Assembly (NCBI RefSeq): GCF_030767025.1
Contig: NZ_JASITE010000012.1
Location: 186,001 to 250,000, forward strand
DNA length: 64,000 nt
Origin: Nocardia sp. CC227C
Lineage (GTDB): Bacteria > Actinomycetota > Actinomycetes > Mycobacteriales > Mycobacteriaceae
Direction: 5' to 3'
In this document: one piece after another, positions 43,019 through 51,714 of the stretch
Layout of the letters: each line of letters begins with the position of its first letter
How positions within the stretch are numbered: the first letter of the stretch is position 1
The notes under the pieces: generated by a model
The model's input: the letters and a program-made list of their open reading frames with translations, nothing else
The model's database searches: none
Told to the model about the DNA's origin: nothing
Position numbers and translations under genes: made by a program

Positions 43019-44083
43019 TCACACCGACGCGCCACCCGCCTCGAGCACCAGCGCGTCGGCAGCGGAACCGATCGCGCCCACCGAGGTGTCCTTCAACTCC
43101 ACGCCGGAGCGCCCGAGACGGCGGGCACCCTCGATCAGCCCCGCGGCCACCCGCGCCGCGCGCTCGTAGCCGAGCCCTTCCGGCGGATGGATGTTGGAGA
43201 TGCAGTTGCGCTCGGAGTCGGCCCGCCCCGGGCGCGGCCGGTGGGTGAGGTAGATGCCGAGACTGTCGGCGACCGACAGGCCGGGGCGTTCACCAATGAG
43301 CACCAGAACCGTTGTGACACCCAGACTTTCCCCGACGTGATCGCCCAGCGCCACACGCGCCTGGGTGGCGATGACCGGCGGGGCGAGGGTGTAGCGTTCC
43401 CTCAGCACCGCCACCAGTGCCCGCAACATGGGCACACCGTGCTCGGTCAGCGCCCGGGGTGACAAGCCGTCGGCGAGAACGAAGCCTATATCGGCACCCG
43501 TGCTGGGCACTGCCGAAATCCCGTGCCCGGCGGGGGCACTCGGGACCGCCGCCGCCCGCCGATCGGCGAATCCAGCCACCGACGACATCGACGCCGCCCC
43601 GACCTCGGCGCGGGTCGCGGCCGCTCGCGCCGACCCGATGGAACTCTTCAGGGTGCCATCCACCTCGACGAAATCCGCGGCGGTGAAACCCGTTGCGGTA
43701 GATCTCGACCCGGCGGCATCCGTCGCGATCGAGTCCACCCCGTCGACCGCACCCTGTTCGGTCGCGGGCAGACGCCCGAGGTCGGGGCGGCGCAGATACT
43801 CCGAGCGGTCCGCCGCGCGGCTGAGCACGTGGACCGGTCGGCCCAAGCCGACCTCCGCCACCCGGGCGGCCAGGTCGTCCACCGCGAGCGGGGTGTGCAC
43901 CGCGTCCCGCGCCGCCGCGTGCGCGGCCCGGAACTCCAGCACCTGTCGGGTGGGCAGGGCATCCCCGGTGCGTCCGAGTCCGATGCGCGCCTGGGTGGTG
44001 CGCCGCAGCTCGGCCCAGAACTCCTCCGACGTATCGGTGTGGACGGTATCGGTGTGAACGGTATCGGTGTGGACGGGCCTCAT
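43019..44083 (-). CDS. eutC: ethanolamine ammonia-lyase small subunit
   Basis: Cobalamin-binding small subunit of ethanolamine ammonia-lyase, which makes acetaldehyde and ammonia. 354 residues, against about 250-300 usually. Residues 3-18 are a His-Thr-Asp-Thr-Val tandem repeat. Normal sequence follows (QARIGLGRTGDALPTRQVLEF, GLGRPVHVLSRAADRSEYLRRP), then an unusual Ala/Ser/Thr-rich insertion at about 106-193, then the family resumes with GADIGFVLADGLSPRAL, IGERPGLSVADSLGIYLT and ERNCISNIHPPEGL. ATG overlaps the eutB stop (ATGA). Confidence 0.93.
   Translation of the reverse strand: MRPVHTDTVHTDTVHTDTSEEFWAELRRTTQARIGLGRTGDALPTRQVLEFRAAHAAARDAVHTPLAVDDLAARVAEVGLGRPVHVLSRAADRSEYLRRPDLGRLPATEQGAVDGVDSIATDAAGSRSTATGFTAADFVEVDGTLKSSIGSARAAATRAEVGAASMSSVAGFADRRAAAVPSAPAGHGISAVPSTGADIGFVLADGLSPRALTEHGVPMLRALVAVLRERYTLAPPVIATQARVALGDHVGESLGVTTVLVLIGERPGLSVADSLGIYLTHRPRPGRADSERNCISNIHPPEGLGYERAARVAAGLIEGARRLGRSGVELKDTSVGAIGSAADALVLEAGGASV
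44031..44075. repeat. three 15-bp tandem repeats in the eutC start
   Basis: GTATCGGTGTGGACG occurs at 44031-44045 and 44061-44075, with a one-base variant at 44046-44060. It encodes the repeated five residues His-Thr-Asp-Thr-Val near the EutC N-terminus. Confidence 0.9.
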
Positions 44084-45492
44084 GACGCACTCGCCAGGGC
44101 GCGCAGGGGTGAGGCGAGCGGTTCGACCGGCCGCACCCGGCCATCGGCGTCGAGCATGCCGAGCCGGTCCAGCCAGCCCGCGAACTCGGGAGCGGGCCGC
44201 AGCCCCAGCACCTTTCGCACGTACAGGGCATCGTGATAGGCCAGGCTCTGATAGCCGAGCATGACGTCGTCGGCCCCGGGCACCGCGATGACGAAGGCCG
44301 CGCCCGCCGCGCCGAGGAGCGTCAGCAGGGTGTCCATATCGTCCTGGTCGGCCTCGGCGTGGTTGGTGTAGCAGACGTCCACGCCCATGGGCAGGCCCAG
44401 CAGCTTCCCGCAGAAGTGGTCCTCGAGTCCGGCGCGGATGATCTGCTTGCCGTCGTAGAGGTACTCGGGCCCGATGAACCCGACCACCGTATTCACCAAC
44501 AGCGGATCGAGGTCGCGGCAGACCGCGTAGGCGCGGGTCTCCAGGGTCTGCTGGTCCACCGGCTTCCCGCCGGTACCGAGATGCGCGCCCGCCGACAGCG
44601 CCGACCCCTGACCGGTTTCCAGGTACATGACATTGTCGCCGACCGTCCCCCGGCCCAGTGCGCGCCCGGCCGCGTTCGCCTCCCGCAGCAGTGAGATATC
44701 CACCCCGAACCCGGAATTCGCGCCCTCGGTACCGGCCACCGATTGGAAGACGAGGTCCACCGGGGCGCCCGCCTCGATCAGCCCGAGCGTGGTGGTGACG
44801 TGCGAGAGCACACACGACTGCGTCGGAATGTCGAACCGCTGCCGCACCTCGTCGAGCAGGTGCAGCAGATCCGCGGTGGCTCGCGGTGAGTCGGTGGCCG
44901 GATTGATGCCGATCACCGCGTCGCCACAGCCGAGCAGCAACCCGTCCAGTACCGCCGCCGCGATGCCGCGCGGATCGTCGGTGGGATGGTTGGGCTGCAA
45001 GCGGGTGGCCAGCGTGCCCGGAAGTCCCACGGTGGTGCGGAATCCGGCCCGCACCTCGGTGGCCGCGGCCACCGCGATGAGGTCCTGATTGCGCATGAGC
45101 TTGCTGACCGCCGCCACCATTTCCGGGGTGAGACCGCGTGATACGGCGGCGAGGGCGGCGGCCGCGTGTTCGGTGGCGGCCACCGCCAGCAGCCAATCCC
45201 GCAGCCCGCCCACGGTGAGGTGTGAGATCTGCTGGAACCCGATGCGATCGTGGGTGTCGATGATGAGCCGGGTGACCTCGTCGCTCTCGTACGGCACCAC
45301 CGGCTCGTTCAGGAAGGTGAGCAGCGGCACCTCCGCCAGCGCCCACTGCGCCGCCGCCCGCTCGGCGTCGGAATGTGCCGCGCACCCGGCCAATTCGTCA
45401 CCGCTGCGGCGCGGCGTGGCCTTGGCCAACAGCTCGACCAGACCGTCGAACCGGTGGCTCACACCGCCGATGCGCTGCTGGTACACCGTCAT
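44080..45492 (-). CDS. eutB: ethanolamine ammonia-lyase large subunit
   Basis: TIM-barrel catalytic subunit, 470 residues. Characteristic stretches: LMRNQDLIAVAAATEV, FRTTVGLPGTLATRLQPNHPTDDPRGI, GDAVIGINPATDSP, SCVLSHVTTTLGLIEAG, FQSVAGTEGANSGFGVD, YLETGQGSALSAGAHLG and GLPMGVDVCYTNHAEAD. Start ATG 45492 overlaps the permease stop (ATGA). With EutC it forms the adenosylcobalamin-dependent lyase. No microcompartment shell or reactivase (EutA) genes are nearby. Confidence 0.97.
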   Translation of the reverse strand: MTVYQQRIGGVSHRFDGLVELLAKATPRRSGDELAGCAAHSDAERAAAQWALAEVPLLTFLNEPVVPYESDEVTRLIIDTHDRIGFQQISHLTVGGLRDWLLAVAATEHAAAALAAVSRGLTPEMVAAVSKLMRNQDLIAVAAATEVRAGFRTTVGLPGTLATRLQPNHPTDDPRGIAAAVLDGLLLGCGDAVIGINPATDSPRATADLLHLLDEVRQRFDIPTQSCVLSHVTTTLGLIEAGAPVDLVFQSVAGTEGANSGFGVDISLLREANAAGRALGRGTVGDNVMYLETGQGSALSAGAHLGTGGKPVDQQTLETRAYAVCRDLDPLLVNTVVGFIGPEYLYDGKQIIRAGLEDHFCGKLLGLPMGVDVCYTNHAEADQDDMDTLLTLLGAAGAAFVIAVPGADDVMLGYQSLAYHDALYVRKVLGLRPAPEFAGWLDRLGMLDADGRVRPVEPLASPLRALASAS

Positions 45493-46907
45493 TCGAGCTC
45501 CTTCTCGGCGCGGGCCAGGATCGCGAACTCCTCATCGGGTGAGGCCGCGACCAGCCGATGCCGGCTGTACAGGGCGAAATAGAGCATGAAGGCGCAGAAC
45601 GCGGCCAACGTCGCGCCCGCGGCCGCCGGATCGACCAGGAAGGTCGCCAGCACGGACACGCAGGCGATCACGAGTGCGAATCCGGTGGTCACCACGCCGC
45701 CCGGGGTGCGGTAGGGCCGCCGCATGCCGGGCTCGCGGACCCGCAGCACGATATGGCTCACCATCATGAGCACGTAGCTGAGTGCCGCGCCGAAGACGGC
45801 CATGTTCAGCAGCATCGCGCCCTCGCCGGTCAGCGACAGTCCGAAGCCGATCACGCCGGGCACGACGAGTGCGAGTGTCGGCGCTTTGCGTGCGTTGGTG
45901 ACCGACAGGCTGGTCGGCAGGTATCCGGCCCGCGACAGTGCGAAGGTCTGCCGTGAGTAGGCGTAGACGATGGAGAAGAAGCTCGCCACCAACCCCGCCA
46001 GACCGATGTAGTTCACCGCCGTCGCCGCGCCACCGCTGCCCAGCGCCTCCACCAGCGGATTGCCGGAGGTCGAGAGTGCCTGCGCGCCAATCGCTCCCGT
46101 GGACAGCACCAGTACGCTGCCGCCGGTCACCAGCAGCACCAGCATGGCGGCGATAATGCCCTTGGGCACGTTCTTCTCCGGCTCGCGCGCCTCCTCCGCG
46201 GCCAGCGGCACCCCCTCGACGGCCAGGAAGAACCAGATGGCGAACGGCACCGCCGCCCACACGCCGAATGCGCCGAACGGCAGGAACTCCGAGGCCCCCG
46301 CCGCCCCCGTATCGACGGGGATGTCGGTGAGATTGCCCAGATCGAAACGACCCCAGGCGGCCACCGCGAACACCACCAGGCCGATCAGCGCGATCACCGT
46401 GATCGCGCACATCACCTTCAGCGCCTCCCCCGCCCCGGTGAGGTGGATGCCGATGAACAGCGCGTACACCGCCAGATACACCCACCAGCCGTCGGTGATC
46501 CCGAACAGGTTCAGCGATTCCACGTACGCGCCGATGAAGGTGGCGATGGCCGCGGGTGCGATGGCGTATTCGATGAGAACCGCGGTGCCGGTGGCGAATC
46601 CGCCCCACGGCCCGAGTGCCCGGCGGGCGAAGGTGTAGCCGCCGCCCGCCGCGGGCAGGGCCGCCGACAGCTCGGCCATGCCCAGCACCATGGCCAGGTA
46701 CATGCCCGCGATCACCACGGTGGCGATCAGGAGCCCACCGAATCCCCCTTCGGCCAGGCCGAAATTCCATCCGGAATAGTCACCGGAGATCACATAGCTC
46801 ACGCCGAGCCCGGCCAGCAGCAGCCAGCCCGCCGATCCGGAGCGCAGGGTCCGCTTGGCCAGATAGTCCTCGGCGCTGTCCGCCGTCGGCCTCGAAGCAG
46901 TCGTCAT
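45489..46907 (-). CDS. eat: ethanolamine permease
   Basis: APC-superfamily uptake carrier, 472 residues. Starts TTASRPTADSAEDYLAKRTLRSGSAGWLLLAGLGVSYVISGDYSGWNFGLAEGG-like sequence, typical of Eat, followed by 12 helices, including LSAALPAAGGGYTFARRALGPWGG and SFFSIVYAYSRQTFALSRAGYLP. ATG 46907 is chosen because the longer frame to 47069 is not conserved. First gene of the eat-eutB-eutC operon, with both junctions ATGA overlaps. Divergent from the rhomboid-like gene. No regulator is adjacent. Confidence 0.93.
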   Translation of the reverse strand: MTTASRPTADSAEDYLAKRTLRSGSAGWLLLAGLGVSYVISGDYSGWNFGLAEGGFGGLLIATVVIAGMYLAMVLGMAELSAALPAAGGGYTFARRALGPWGGFATGTAVLIEYAIAPAAIATFIGAYVESLNLFGITDGWWVYLAVYALFIGIHLTGAGEALKVMCAITVIALIGLVVFAVAAWGRFDLGNLTDIPVDTGAAGASEFLPFGAFGVWAAVPFAIWFFLAVEGVPLAAEEAREPEKNVPKGIIAAMLVLLVTGGSVLVLSTGAIGAQALSTSGNPLVEALGSGGAATAVNYIGLAGLVASFFSIVYAYSRQTFALSRAGYLPTSLSVTNARKAPTLALVVPGVIGFGLSLTGEGAMLLNMAVFGAALSYVLMMVSHIVLRVREPGMRRPYRTPGGVVTTGFALVIACVSVLATFLVDPAAAGATLAAFCAFMLYFALYSRHRLVAASPDEEFAILARAEKELE

Positions 46908-47077
46908 GCAGGTTGCCCGTACCCCTCGTACTCGGTTGGTCAAACGCCCAAAGGGCTGACCTGTAGATCCTCCGGACCCATATTGCTGACGTGTAACTAC
47001 GAGTTTGTGTCGGCATGACGCCGCGTTACGGAACCGCCTGCGTGCCGCCCGGTCGCGGACCGAGCACAATCGCAGCT

Positions 47078-47902
47078 ATGCCGCCCGTGCCGCACCGGTA
47101 CCGCTCCCCGTGGACCCGGACCATCGACATCGCCGACGAGCTGCGTCGGCTGCGGAGCCGGTGGCGGCGACCGCACCGGTCACGGCGGGCGGCACGGGCG
47201 GTGCGCGACCACCTGGCGGCGGCACCGGCCAGCGTTTGCTACGCCTTCACTCTCTTCGTCACCTACTGGACGCTGCGGGGCGCGAACGAGATCACCGATC
47301 GGCACATCATCTTCTCGGCCTCCACCAACCTCGCGAATATGCGCCGCGACCCCGTTCAGGTGCTGGTGGCCTCGGCGTTCTGGGTGGACGGCGACTTCCC
47401 GTGGGAGTTCATCATCACCTTCCTGACGGTGATGGCCGCCGCCGAACGCTGGCTGGGCACCCTGCGCTGGATCGGCGTCTTCACCATCGGGCATGTCGGG
47501 GCCACGCTCACCACCGTCACCGGCATCGCCTACGCCGTGGACCATCACCTGATTCCGCTGCGGGTGGCGTTGGCCTCGGATGTCGGCCCCAGCTACGGCA
47601 TCTCGGCCGTGCTGGCGGCGCTGACCTTCCGGGTGCGCGGCGTGCCGCGACTGCTGTGGGCGGGCCTGCTGATCCTCGTCTACGTGGGGGCGGCGGTGCG
47701 CGGGCGCACCTTCACCGACTACGGCCACGTGCTGGCCATGACCATCGGCTTCCTCATCGCCGGGACGGCGGTCCTCGCCGCCCGGCGGCTGGAACGCGAG
47801 TCAGCGCCCGACGGGCTCGGCCCGAGGCCGGTCCTGCTTGATGAAGGCGACGGCGGGTTCGACCAGCCGGGCGGCGATCGGCCCGAGCACCGCCATCAGT
47901 AG
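47078..47902 (+). CDS. rhomboid-like membrane protein
   Basis: 274 residues from ATG 47078. About five or six hydrophobic helices: SVCYAFTLFVTYWTL, FIITFLTVMAAAERWLGTLRWIGVFTIGHVGATLTTV, DVGPSYGISAVLAALTF and LLWAGLLILVYVGAAV. The GPSYGISAV segment replaces the rhomboid GxSG catalytic serine motif (here SYG), and a His lies in the last helix region (DYGHVLAMTIGF). This pattern is usual in actinobacterial rhomboid-like proteins; activity is uncertain. The last 102 nt overlap the convergent antiporter gene. Confidence 0.75.
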   Translation: MPPVPHRYRSPWTRTIDIADELRRLRSRWRRPHRSRRAARAVRDHLAAAPASVCYAFTLFVTYWTLRGANEITDRHIIFSASTNLANMRRDPVQVLVASAFWVDGDFPWEFIITFLTVMAAAERWLGTLRWIGVFTIGHVGATLTTVTGIAYAVDHHLIPLRVALASDVGPSYGISAVLAALTFRVRGVPRLLWAGLLILVYVGAAVRGRTFTDYGHVLAMTIGFLIAGTAVLAARRLERESAPDGLGPRPVLLDEGDGGFDQPGGDRPEHRHQ

Positions 47903-48988
47903 CACGTAGGCCGAGGCCAGCGCGGCGAGTTCACCGTCGACGCCGCCCATGGTCACCGCCAGTCCCGCGATGACGATCGAGAATTCGCCGCGGGCCACCA
48001 GCGCCGCGCCCGCACGCGCCCGGCCCATCCGCCGGATGCCCTGCCGCTTGGCCGCCCACCACCCAGTGCCCACCTTGGTCAGGGTGGTGACCACGACCAG
48101 TGCGACCGCCCAGCCGAGCACCGGCGGAATGGCGCGGGGGTCGGTATTGAGACCGAAGGCGACGAAGAAGATGGCAGCGAACAGATCCCGCAACGGCTCC
48201 AGCAGTTTCGCCGCCTGCTGGGCGGTCGATCCCGAGATGGCGATGCCGAGCAGGAACGCGCCGACCGCGGCCGAGACGTTCAGCGCCGAGGCCACCCCCG
48301 CGACCAGCAGCGCCGCGCCCAGCAGTTTGAGCAGGAACACCTCCCGGTCCTCGCTGTCCACGACGGCCGAGACGTACCGGCCGTAGCGCAGCGCGACCAC
48401 CAGCACCACGGTGATGGCCAGCATGGCGATGCCGAGCGTCTGCAACCCGGCGGCGAAACCCAGCCCGGCCAGCATCACGGTGAGAATGGGCAGGTACACC
48501 GCCATGGCCAGGTCTTCGAAGACCAGGATGGACAGGATCACCGGCGTCTCGCGGTTGCCGAGCCGGCCCAGGTCGGTGAGGACCTTCGCCACGATGCCCG
48601 AGGACGAGATGTAGGTGACCCCGCCCATGGTGATCGCGCCGACCGTGCCCCAGCCGAGCAACAGTGCCACCAGCACACCGGGGGTGGCGTTGGCGACGAT
48701 ATCGAGCAGACCGGCCAGCCAGGACCGCCGCAGCCCGGTCACCAGTTCCGCGGCCGTGTACTCCAGCCCGAGCAGGAGCAGCAGCAGCACCACGCCGATC
48801 TCCCCGGCGAGATGGCCGAATTCGGCGGCGGCGTGCATCTCCACGATCCCGCCGGTGCCGAAGGCGAGCCCGCCCAGCAGGTAGAGCGGAATGGGCGACA
48901 TGCCGAACCGTCCGGCGATCCGGCCCATCCAGCCGAGCGCGAACAAGATCGCGCCGAGTTCGACGAGTCCTAGCGCCGTCGCATCCAC
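47801..48988 (-). CDS. CPA2 cation/proton antiporter (KhtU/KefB-like)
   Basis: 395 residues, 11-12 helices. Family stretches: FGMSPIPLYLLGGLAFGTGG, VVLLLLLLGLEYTAAELV, MGGVTYISSSGIVAKVLTDLGRLGNRETPVILSILVFEDLAMAVYLPIL (contains the ion-binding Asp) and FVAFGLNTDPRAIPP. There is no C-terminal RCK domain; the adjacent upstream gene encodes a separate regulatory subunit, as in KhtTU systems that export K+ in exchange for protons. It starts 5 nt after that subunit. Confidence 0.93.
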   Translation of the reverse strand: MDATALGLVELGAILFALGWMGRIAGRFGMSPIPLYLLGGLAFGTGGIVEMHAAAEFGHLAGEIGVVLLLLLLGLEYTAAELVTGLRRSWLAGLLDIVANATPGVLVALLLGWGTVGAITMGGVTYISSSGIVAKVLTDLGRLGNRETPVILSILVFEDLAMAVYLPILTVMLAGLGFAAGLQTLGIAMLAITVVLVVALRYGRYVSAVVDSEDREVFLLKLLGAALLVAGVASALNVSAAVGAFLLGIAISGSTAQQAAKLLEPLRDLFAAIFFVAFGLNTDPRAIPPVLGWAVALVVVTTLTKVGTGWWAAKRQGIRRMGRARAGAALVARGEFSIVIAGLAVTMGGVDGELAALASAYVLLMAVLGPIAARLVEPAVAFIKQDRPRAEPVGR

Positions 48989-48993
48989 GCCGC

Positions 48994-49476
48994 TCAGCCG
49001 TCGGCGAGGATGCGCGCGGCCGCGTCCAGGCCCTGCGGTGTGCCGACCACGACGAGCAGATCACCGGAATCCAGGACGAAATCCGGCCCGGGTGAGGGAT
49101 GCAGCTGCCCGGCCCGCATGACCGCCACGATGGATGCCTTGGTGCGGGTGCGCATCCCGGTCTCCCCCAGCATCCGCCCCCGGTACGGCGAGTTGTTGAT
49201 GATGGGAAGCTGCCGGGTGGTGATGCCGGGCAGATCGCGATGGTCTTCCTTGAGGCTCTCCACCAGCTGCGGCGCGCCGAGCAGGTTGGCCAGCACCGCC
49301 GCCTCGTCGGTGGTCAGCGGCACCTGGGCCAGGCAGGCATCGGGATCGTCGCGCTGCGCCACGATCAGGTCGATACCCCCGTCACGGTGCACCACCACTC
49401 CGATCCGGCGACCGCCGCGGGACTCGAAATCTTTCCGCACACCGATGCCGGGCAGCGCGGTAACGTCGACGTTCAC
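48994..49476 (-). CDS. KhtT-like regulatory subunit of the antiporter (TrkA-C domain)
   Basis: 160 residues. An N-terminal KhtT-type segment (VDVTALPGIGVRKDFESRGGRRIGVVVHRDG) is followed by a TrkA-C domain (MRTRTKASIVAVMRAGQLHPSPGPDFVLDSGDLLVVVGTPQGLDAAARIL). KhtT homologues gate the membrane partner in response to c-di-AMP, pH or nucleotides; the ligand here is inferred only from the family. Upstream of the antiporter by 5 nt. Confidence 0.92.
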   Translation of the reverse strand: MNVDVTALPGIGVRKDFESRGGRRIGVVVHRDGGIDLIVAQRDDPDACLAQVPLTTDEAAVLANLLGAPQLVESLKEDHRDLPGITTRQLPIINNSPYRGRMLGETGMRTRTKASIVAVMRAGQLHPSPGPDFVLDSGDLLVVVGTPQGLDAAARILADG

Positions 49477-49486
49477 GACGTCCAGA

Positions 49487-49876
49487 TTAGGACAGATCCC
49501 CCCGCGGCATCTCCACCGGCACGAAGCGACCCTCCGGGCCGGGCCGGAAGTCGGTGACCTCGACGACCGCCGCCACCGGCAACGGCCCGTAGAGATGCGG
49601 AAACCGCATCGATTCCGGATCGGTCGGCACGCCCGGCTCCCAGCGCACGGGATCGGCCAGGCGGGTCGGGTCCAGCCACAGCAGCACCAGATCCCGGCGG
49701 CCCGCGAACAGGCGTTCGGCGGGCAGGTGCACCTGATGCGGTGCGGACAGATGGATGAAGCCGGCCTCGGCCAGCGAGGGGGCGCGCAGTTCCCCGGCCG
49801 CCCGCGCCGCCGCCCATTCCTCCCGCGAACAGATGTGCAGGAGCGGGCCGGTGTGGTCGGGTGCGTCGGATGCCAT
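49487..49876 (-). CDS. DUF952 domain-containing protein
   Basis: 129 residues from ATG 49876 (ATG/GTG 49900 in frame is possible). Typical DUF952 sequence: LLHICSREEWAAARAAGELRAPSLAEAGFIHLSAPHQVHLPAERLFAGRRDLVLLWLDPTRL, and FPHLYGPLPVAAVVEVTDF. DUF952 has a fold resembling ADP-ribosyltransferase-like and toxin proteins; function is not established. It ends 10 nt before the KhtT-like gene start and may be the first gene of that operon. Confidence 0.92.
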   Translation of the reverse strand: MASDAPDHTGPLLHICSREEWAAARAAGELRAPSLAEAGFIHLSAPHQVHLPAERLFAGRRDLVLLWLDPTRLADPVRWEPGVPTDPESMRFPHLYGPLPVAAVVEVTDFRPGPEGRFVPVEMPRGDLS

Positions 49877-49923
49877 GCCCGTCACGCTAGCGGTGTCCAC
49901 GACGCGAGGTCTCTGATAGACCG

Positions 49924-51714
49924 GTGGCCATGAACCCGTCGCTCATCATGTCCGCCCGCGATATCGAATTCCTGCTCTACGAGTGGCTGGACGTGGAGTC
50001 GCTGACGACGCGGGAACGCTACGGCGACCACTCGCGTGACACCTTCGACCAGGTGCTGCGACTGAGCCAGGATCTCGCCGCCCGGTACTTCGCGCCGCAC
50101 AACCGCGACAGCGACCTGCACGAGCCCACCTTCGACGGCGAGAAGGTGCACATCATCCCCGCGGTGGGCGAGGCGCTGCGGGCCTTCGCCGCTGCCGGGC
50201 TGATCGGCGCGGCCATGGATTACGAGGTCGGCGGCATGCAGCTGCCCTACAGCGTGTTCACCGCCTGCATGTCCTGGTTCCACGCCGCGAACGTGGGCAC
50301 CACCGGGTACGCGCTGCTCACCGTCGGCAATGCCAATCTGCTTGCCACGCACGGCAGCCCGGAGCAGGTCGACCGCTTCCTGCGCCCCATGCTCGACGGC
50401 CGCAGCTTCGGCACCATGGCGCTGTCGGAGCCGCACGCCGGATCCAACCTCGCCGACATCACCACCCGCGCGGTCCCCCAGCAGGACGGCAGCTACCGGC
50501 TGTTCGGGCGCAAGATGTGGATTTCCGGTGGGGATCACGAACTCTCGGACAATATCGTGCACCTGGTGCTGGCCCGGATGCCCGACGCGCCCGCGGGCAC
50601 CCGCGGGATCTCGCTGTTCATCGTGCCCAAATACCTGCCCGCCGCCGACGGCACGCCCGGTGAGCGCAACGACGTGGTGCTGGCGGGCATCAACCACAAG
50701 ATGGGCTGGCGCGGCACCGTCAATACCGCGCCGGTCTTCGGCGACGGCCGCTACACCCCCGGCGGGGCCGCCGGTGCCGTCGGCTACCTGGTCGGGGAGC
50801 CCAATCGCGGTCTGGCGTACATGTTCTCGATGATGAACGAGGCGCGCTTGGGCGTCGGTCTGGCCGCCACCGCCCTGGGCTACACCGGATACCTGAAATC
50901 CCTGGACTACGCCCGCGATCGACCGCAGGGCCGCCCGCAGGGGGTGCGCGACGGCGCGCAGGTGCCCATCGTGCGGCATCCGGATGTGCGGCGGATGCTG
51001 CTGGCGCAGAAGGCGTACGCGGAGGGCGCACTCGCCCTACAGCTGTACTGCGCCAAGCTGGTCGACGATCTGCGCACCGGCACCGACGCCGAGCGCGCCG
51101 CCGTGCTGCTGCGCATCCTCACCCCGATCGCCAAGAGCTGGCCGTCCCAGTGGTGCCTGACCGCCAACGACCTCGCCATCCAGGTGCTCGGGGGTGCGGG
51201 CTACACCCGCGACTACGACGTCGAACAGCACTATCGCGACAACCGGCTCAACCCCATTCACGAGGGGACGCACGGCATTCAGAGCCTGGATCTGCTGGGC
51301 CGGGCCGTCACCGCCGACGGGGGCAGCGCGCTCACCGCTCTGGTCGACGCCATCGCGACCACCGTGACCGCCGCGCGCGACACCGGCGACGAGGAGCTCA
51401 CCGCCTTCGCCGACGCCCTGGACCTGGCGGCGGGCCGGGTCGCCACCACCACCGCCACGCTGTGGCAGGACCTCGATCCGGAGCCCGCGCTGGCCAACTC
51501 CGCGGCCTATCTGGAGGCGGTCGGGCATGTGGTGCTGGCCTGGATCTGGTTGCAGCAGTCCCTGGTTGCCCGCGGCGGCGACGCCTTCGCACTCGGCAAG
51601 CGGGCGGCGGCTCGCTACTTCTTCAACTGGGAGCTGCCCCGCACCGGTCCGCTGTTCGACCTGCTGGTCTCGCGCGACCGGACCACTCTGGACCTGGACG
51701 AGTCCTGGTTCTGA
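49924..51714 (+). CDS. acyl-CoA dehydrogenase, long form
   Basis: FAD-dependent acyl-CoA dehydrogenase, 596 residues, about 200 longer than short-chain members owing to extended N- and C-terminal regions. Motifs: GTMALSEPHAGSNLADITTRAV, KMWISGGDHELS, MMNEARLGVGLAATALGYTGY, and the catalytic region around QVLGGAGYTRDYDVEQHYRDNRLNPIHEGTHGIQSLDLLGR, where the glutamate in HEGTHGI fits the base of the AidB/long-chain type. GTG 49924, or ATG 49930 two codons later. Oxidises an acyl-CoA in beta-oxidation; chain length unknown. Confidence 0.92.
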   Translation: MAMNPSLIMSARDIEFLLYEWLDVESLTTRERYGDHSRDTFDQVLRLSQDLAARYFAPHNRDSDLHEPTFDGEKVHIIPAVGEALRAFAAAGLIGAAMDYEVGGMQLPYSVFTACMSWFHAANVGTTGYALLTVGNANLLATHGSPEQVDRFLRPMLDGRSFGTMALSEPHAGSNLADITTRAVPQQDGSYRLFGRKMWISGGDHELSDNIVHLVLARMPDAPAGTRGISLFIVPKYLPAADGTPGERNDVVLAGINHKMGWRGTVNTAPVFGDGRYTPGGAAGAVGYLVGEPNRGLAYMFSMMNEARLGVGLAATALGYTGYLKSLDYARDRPQGRPQGVRDGAQVPIVRHPDVRRMLLAQKAYAEGALALQLYCAKLVDDLRTGTDAERAAVLLRILTPIAKSWPSQWCLTANDLAIQVLGGAGYTRDYDVEQHYRDNRLNPIHEGTHGIQSLDLLGRAVTADGGSALTALVDAIATTVTAARDTGDEELTAFADALDLAAGRVATTTATLWQDLDPEPALANSAAYLEAVGHVVLAWIWLQQSLVARGGDAFALGKRAAARYFFNWELPRTGPLFDLLVSRDRTTLDLDESWF

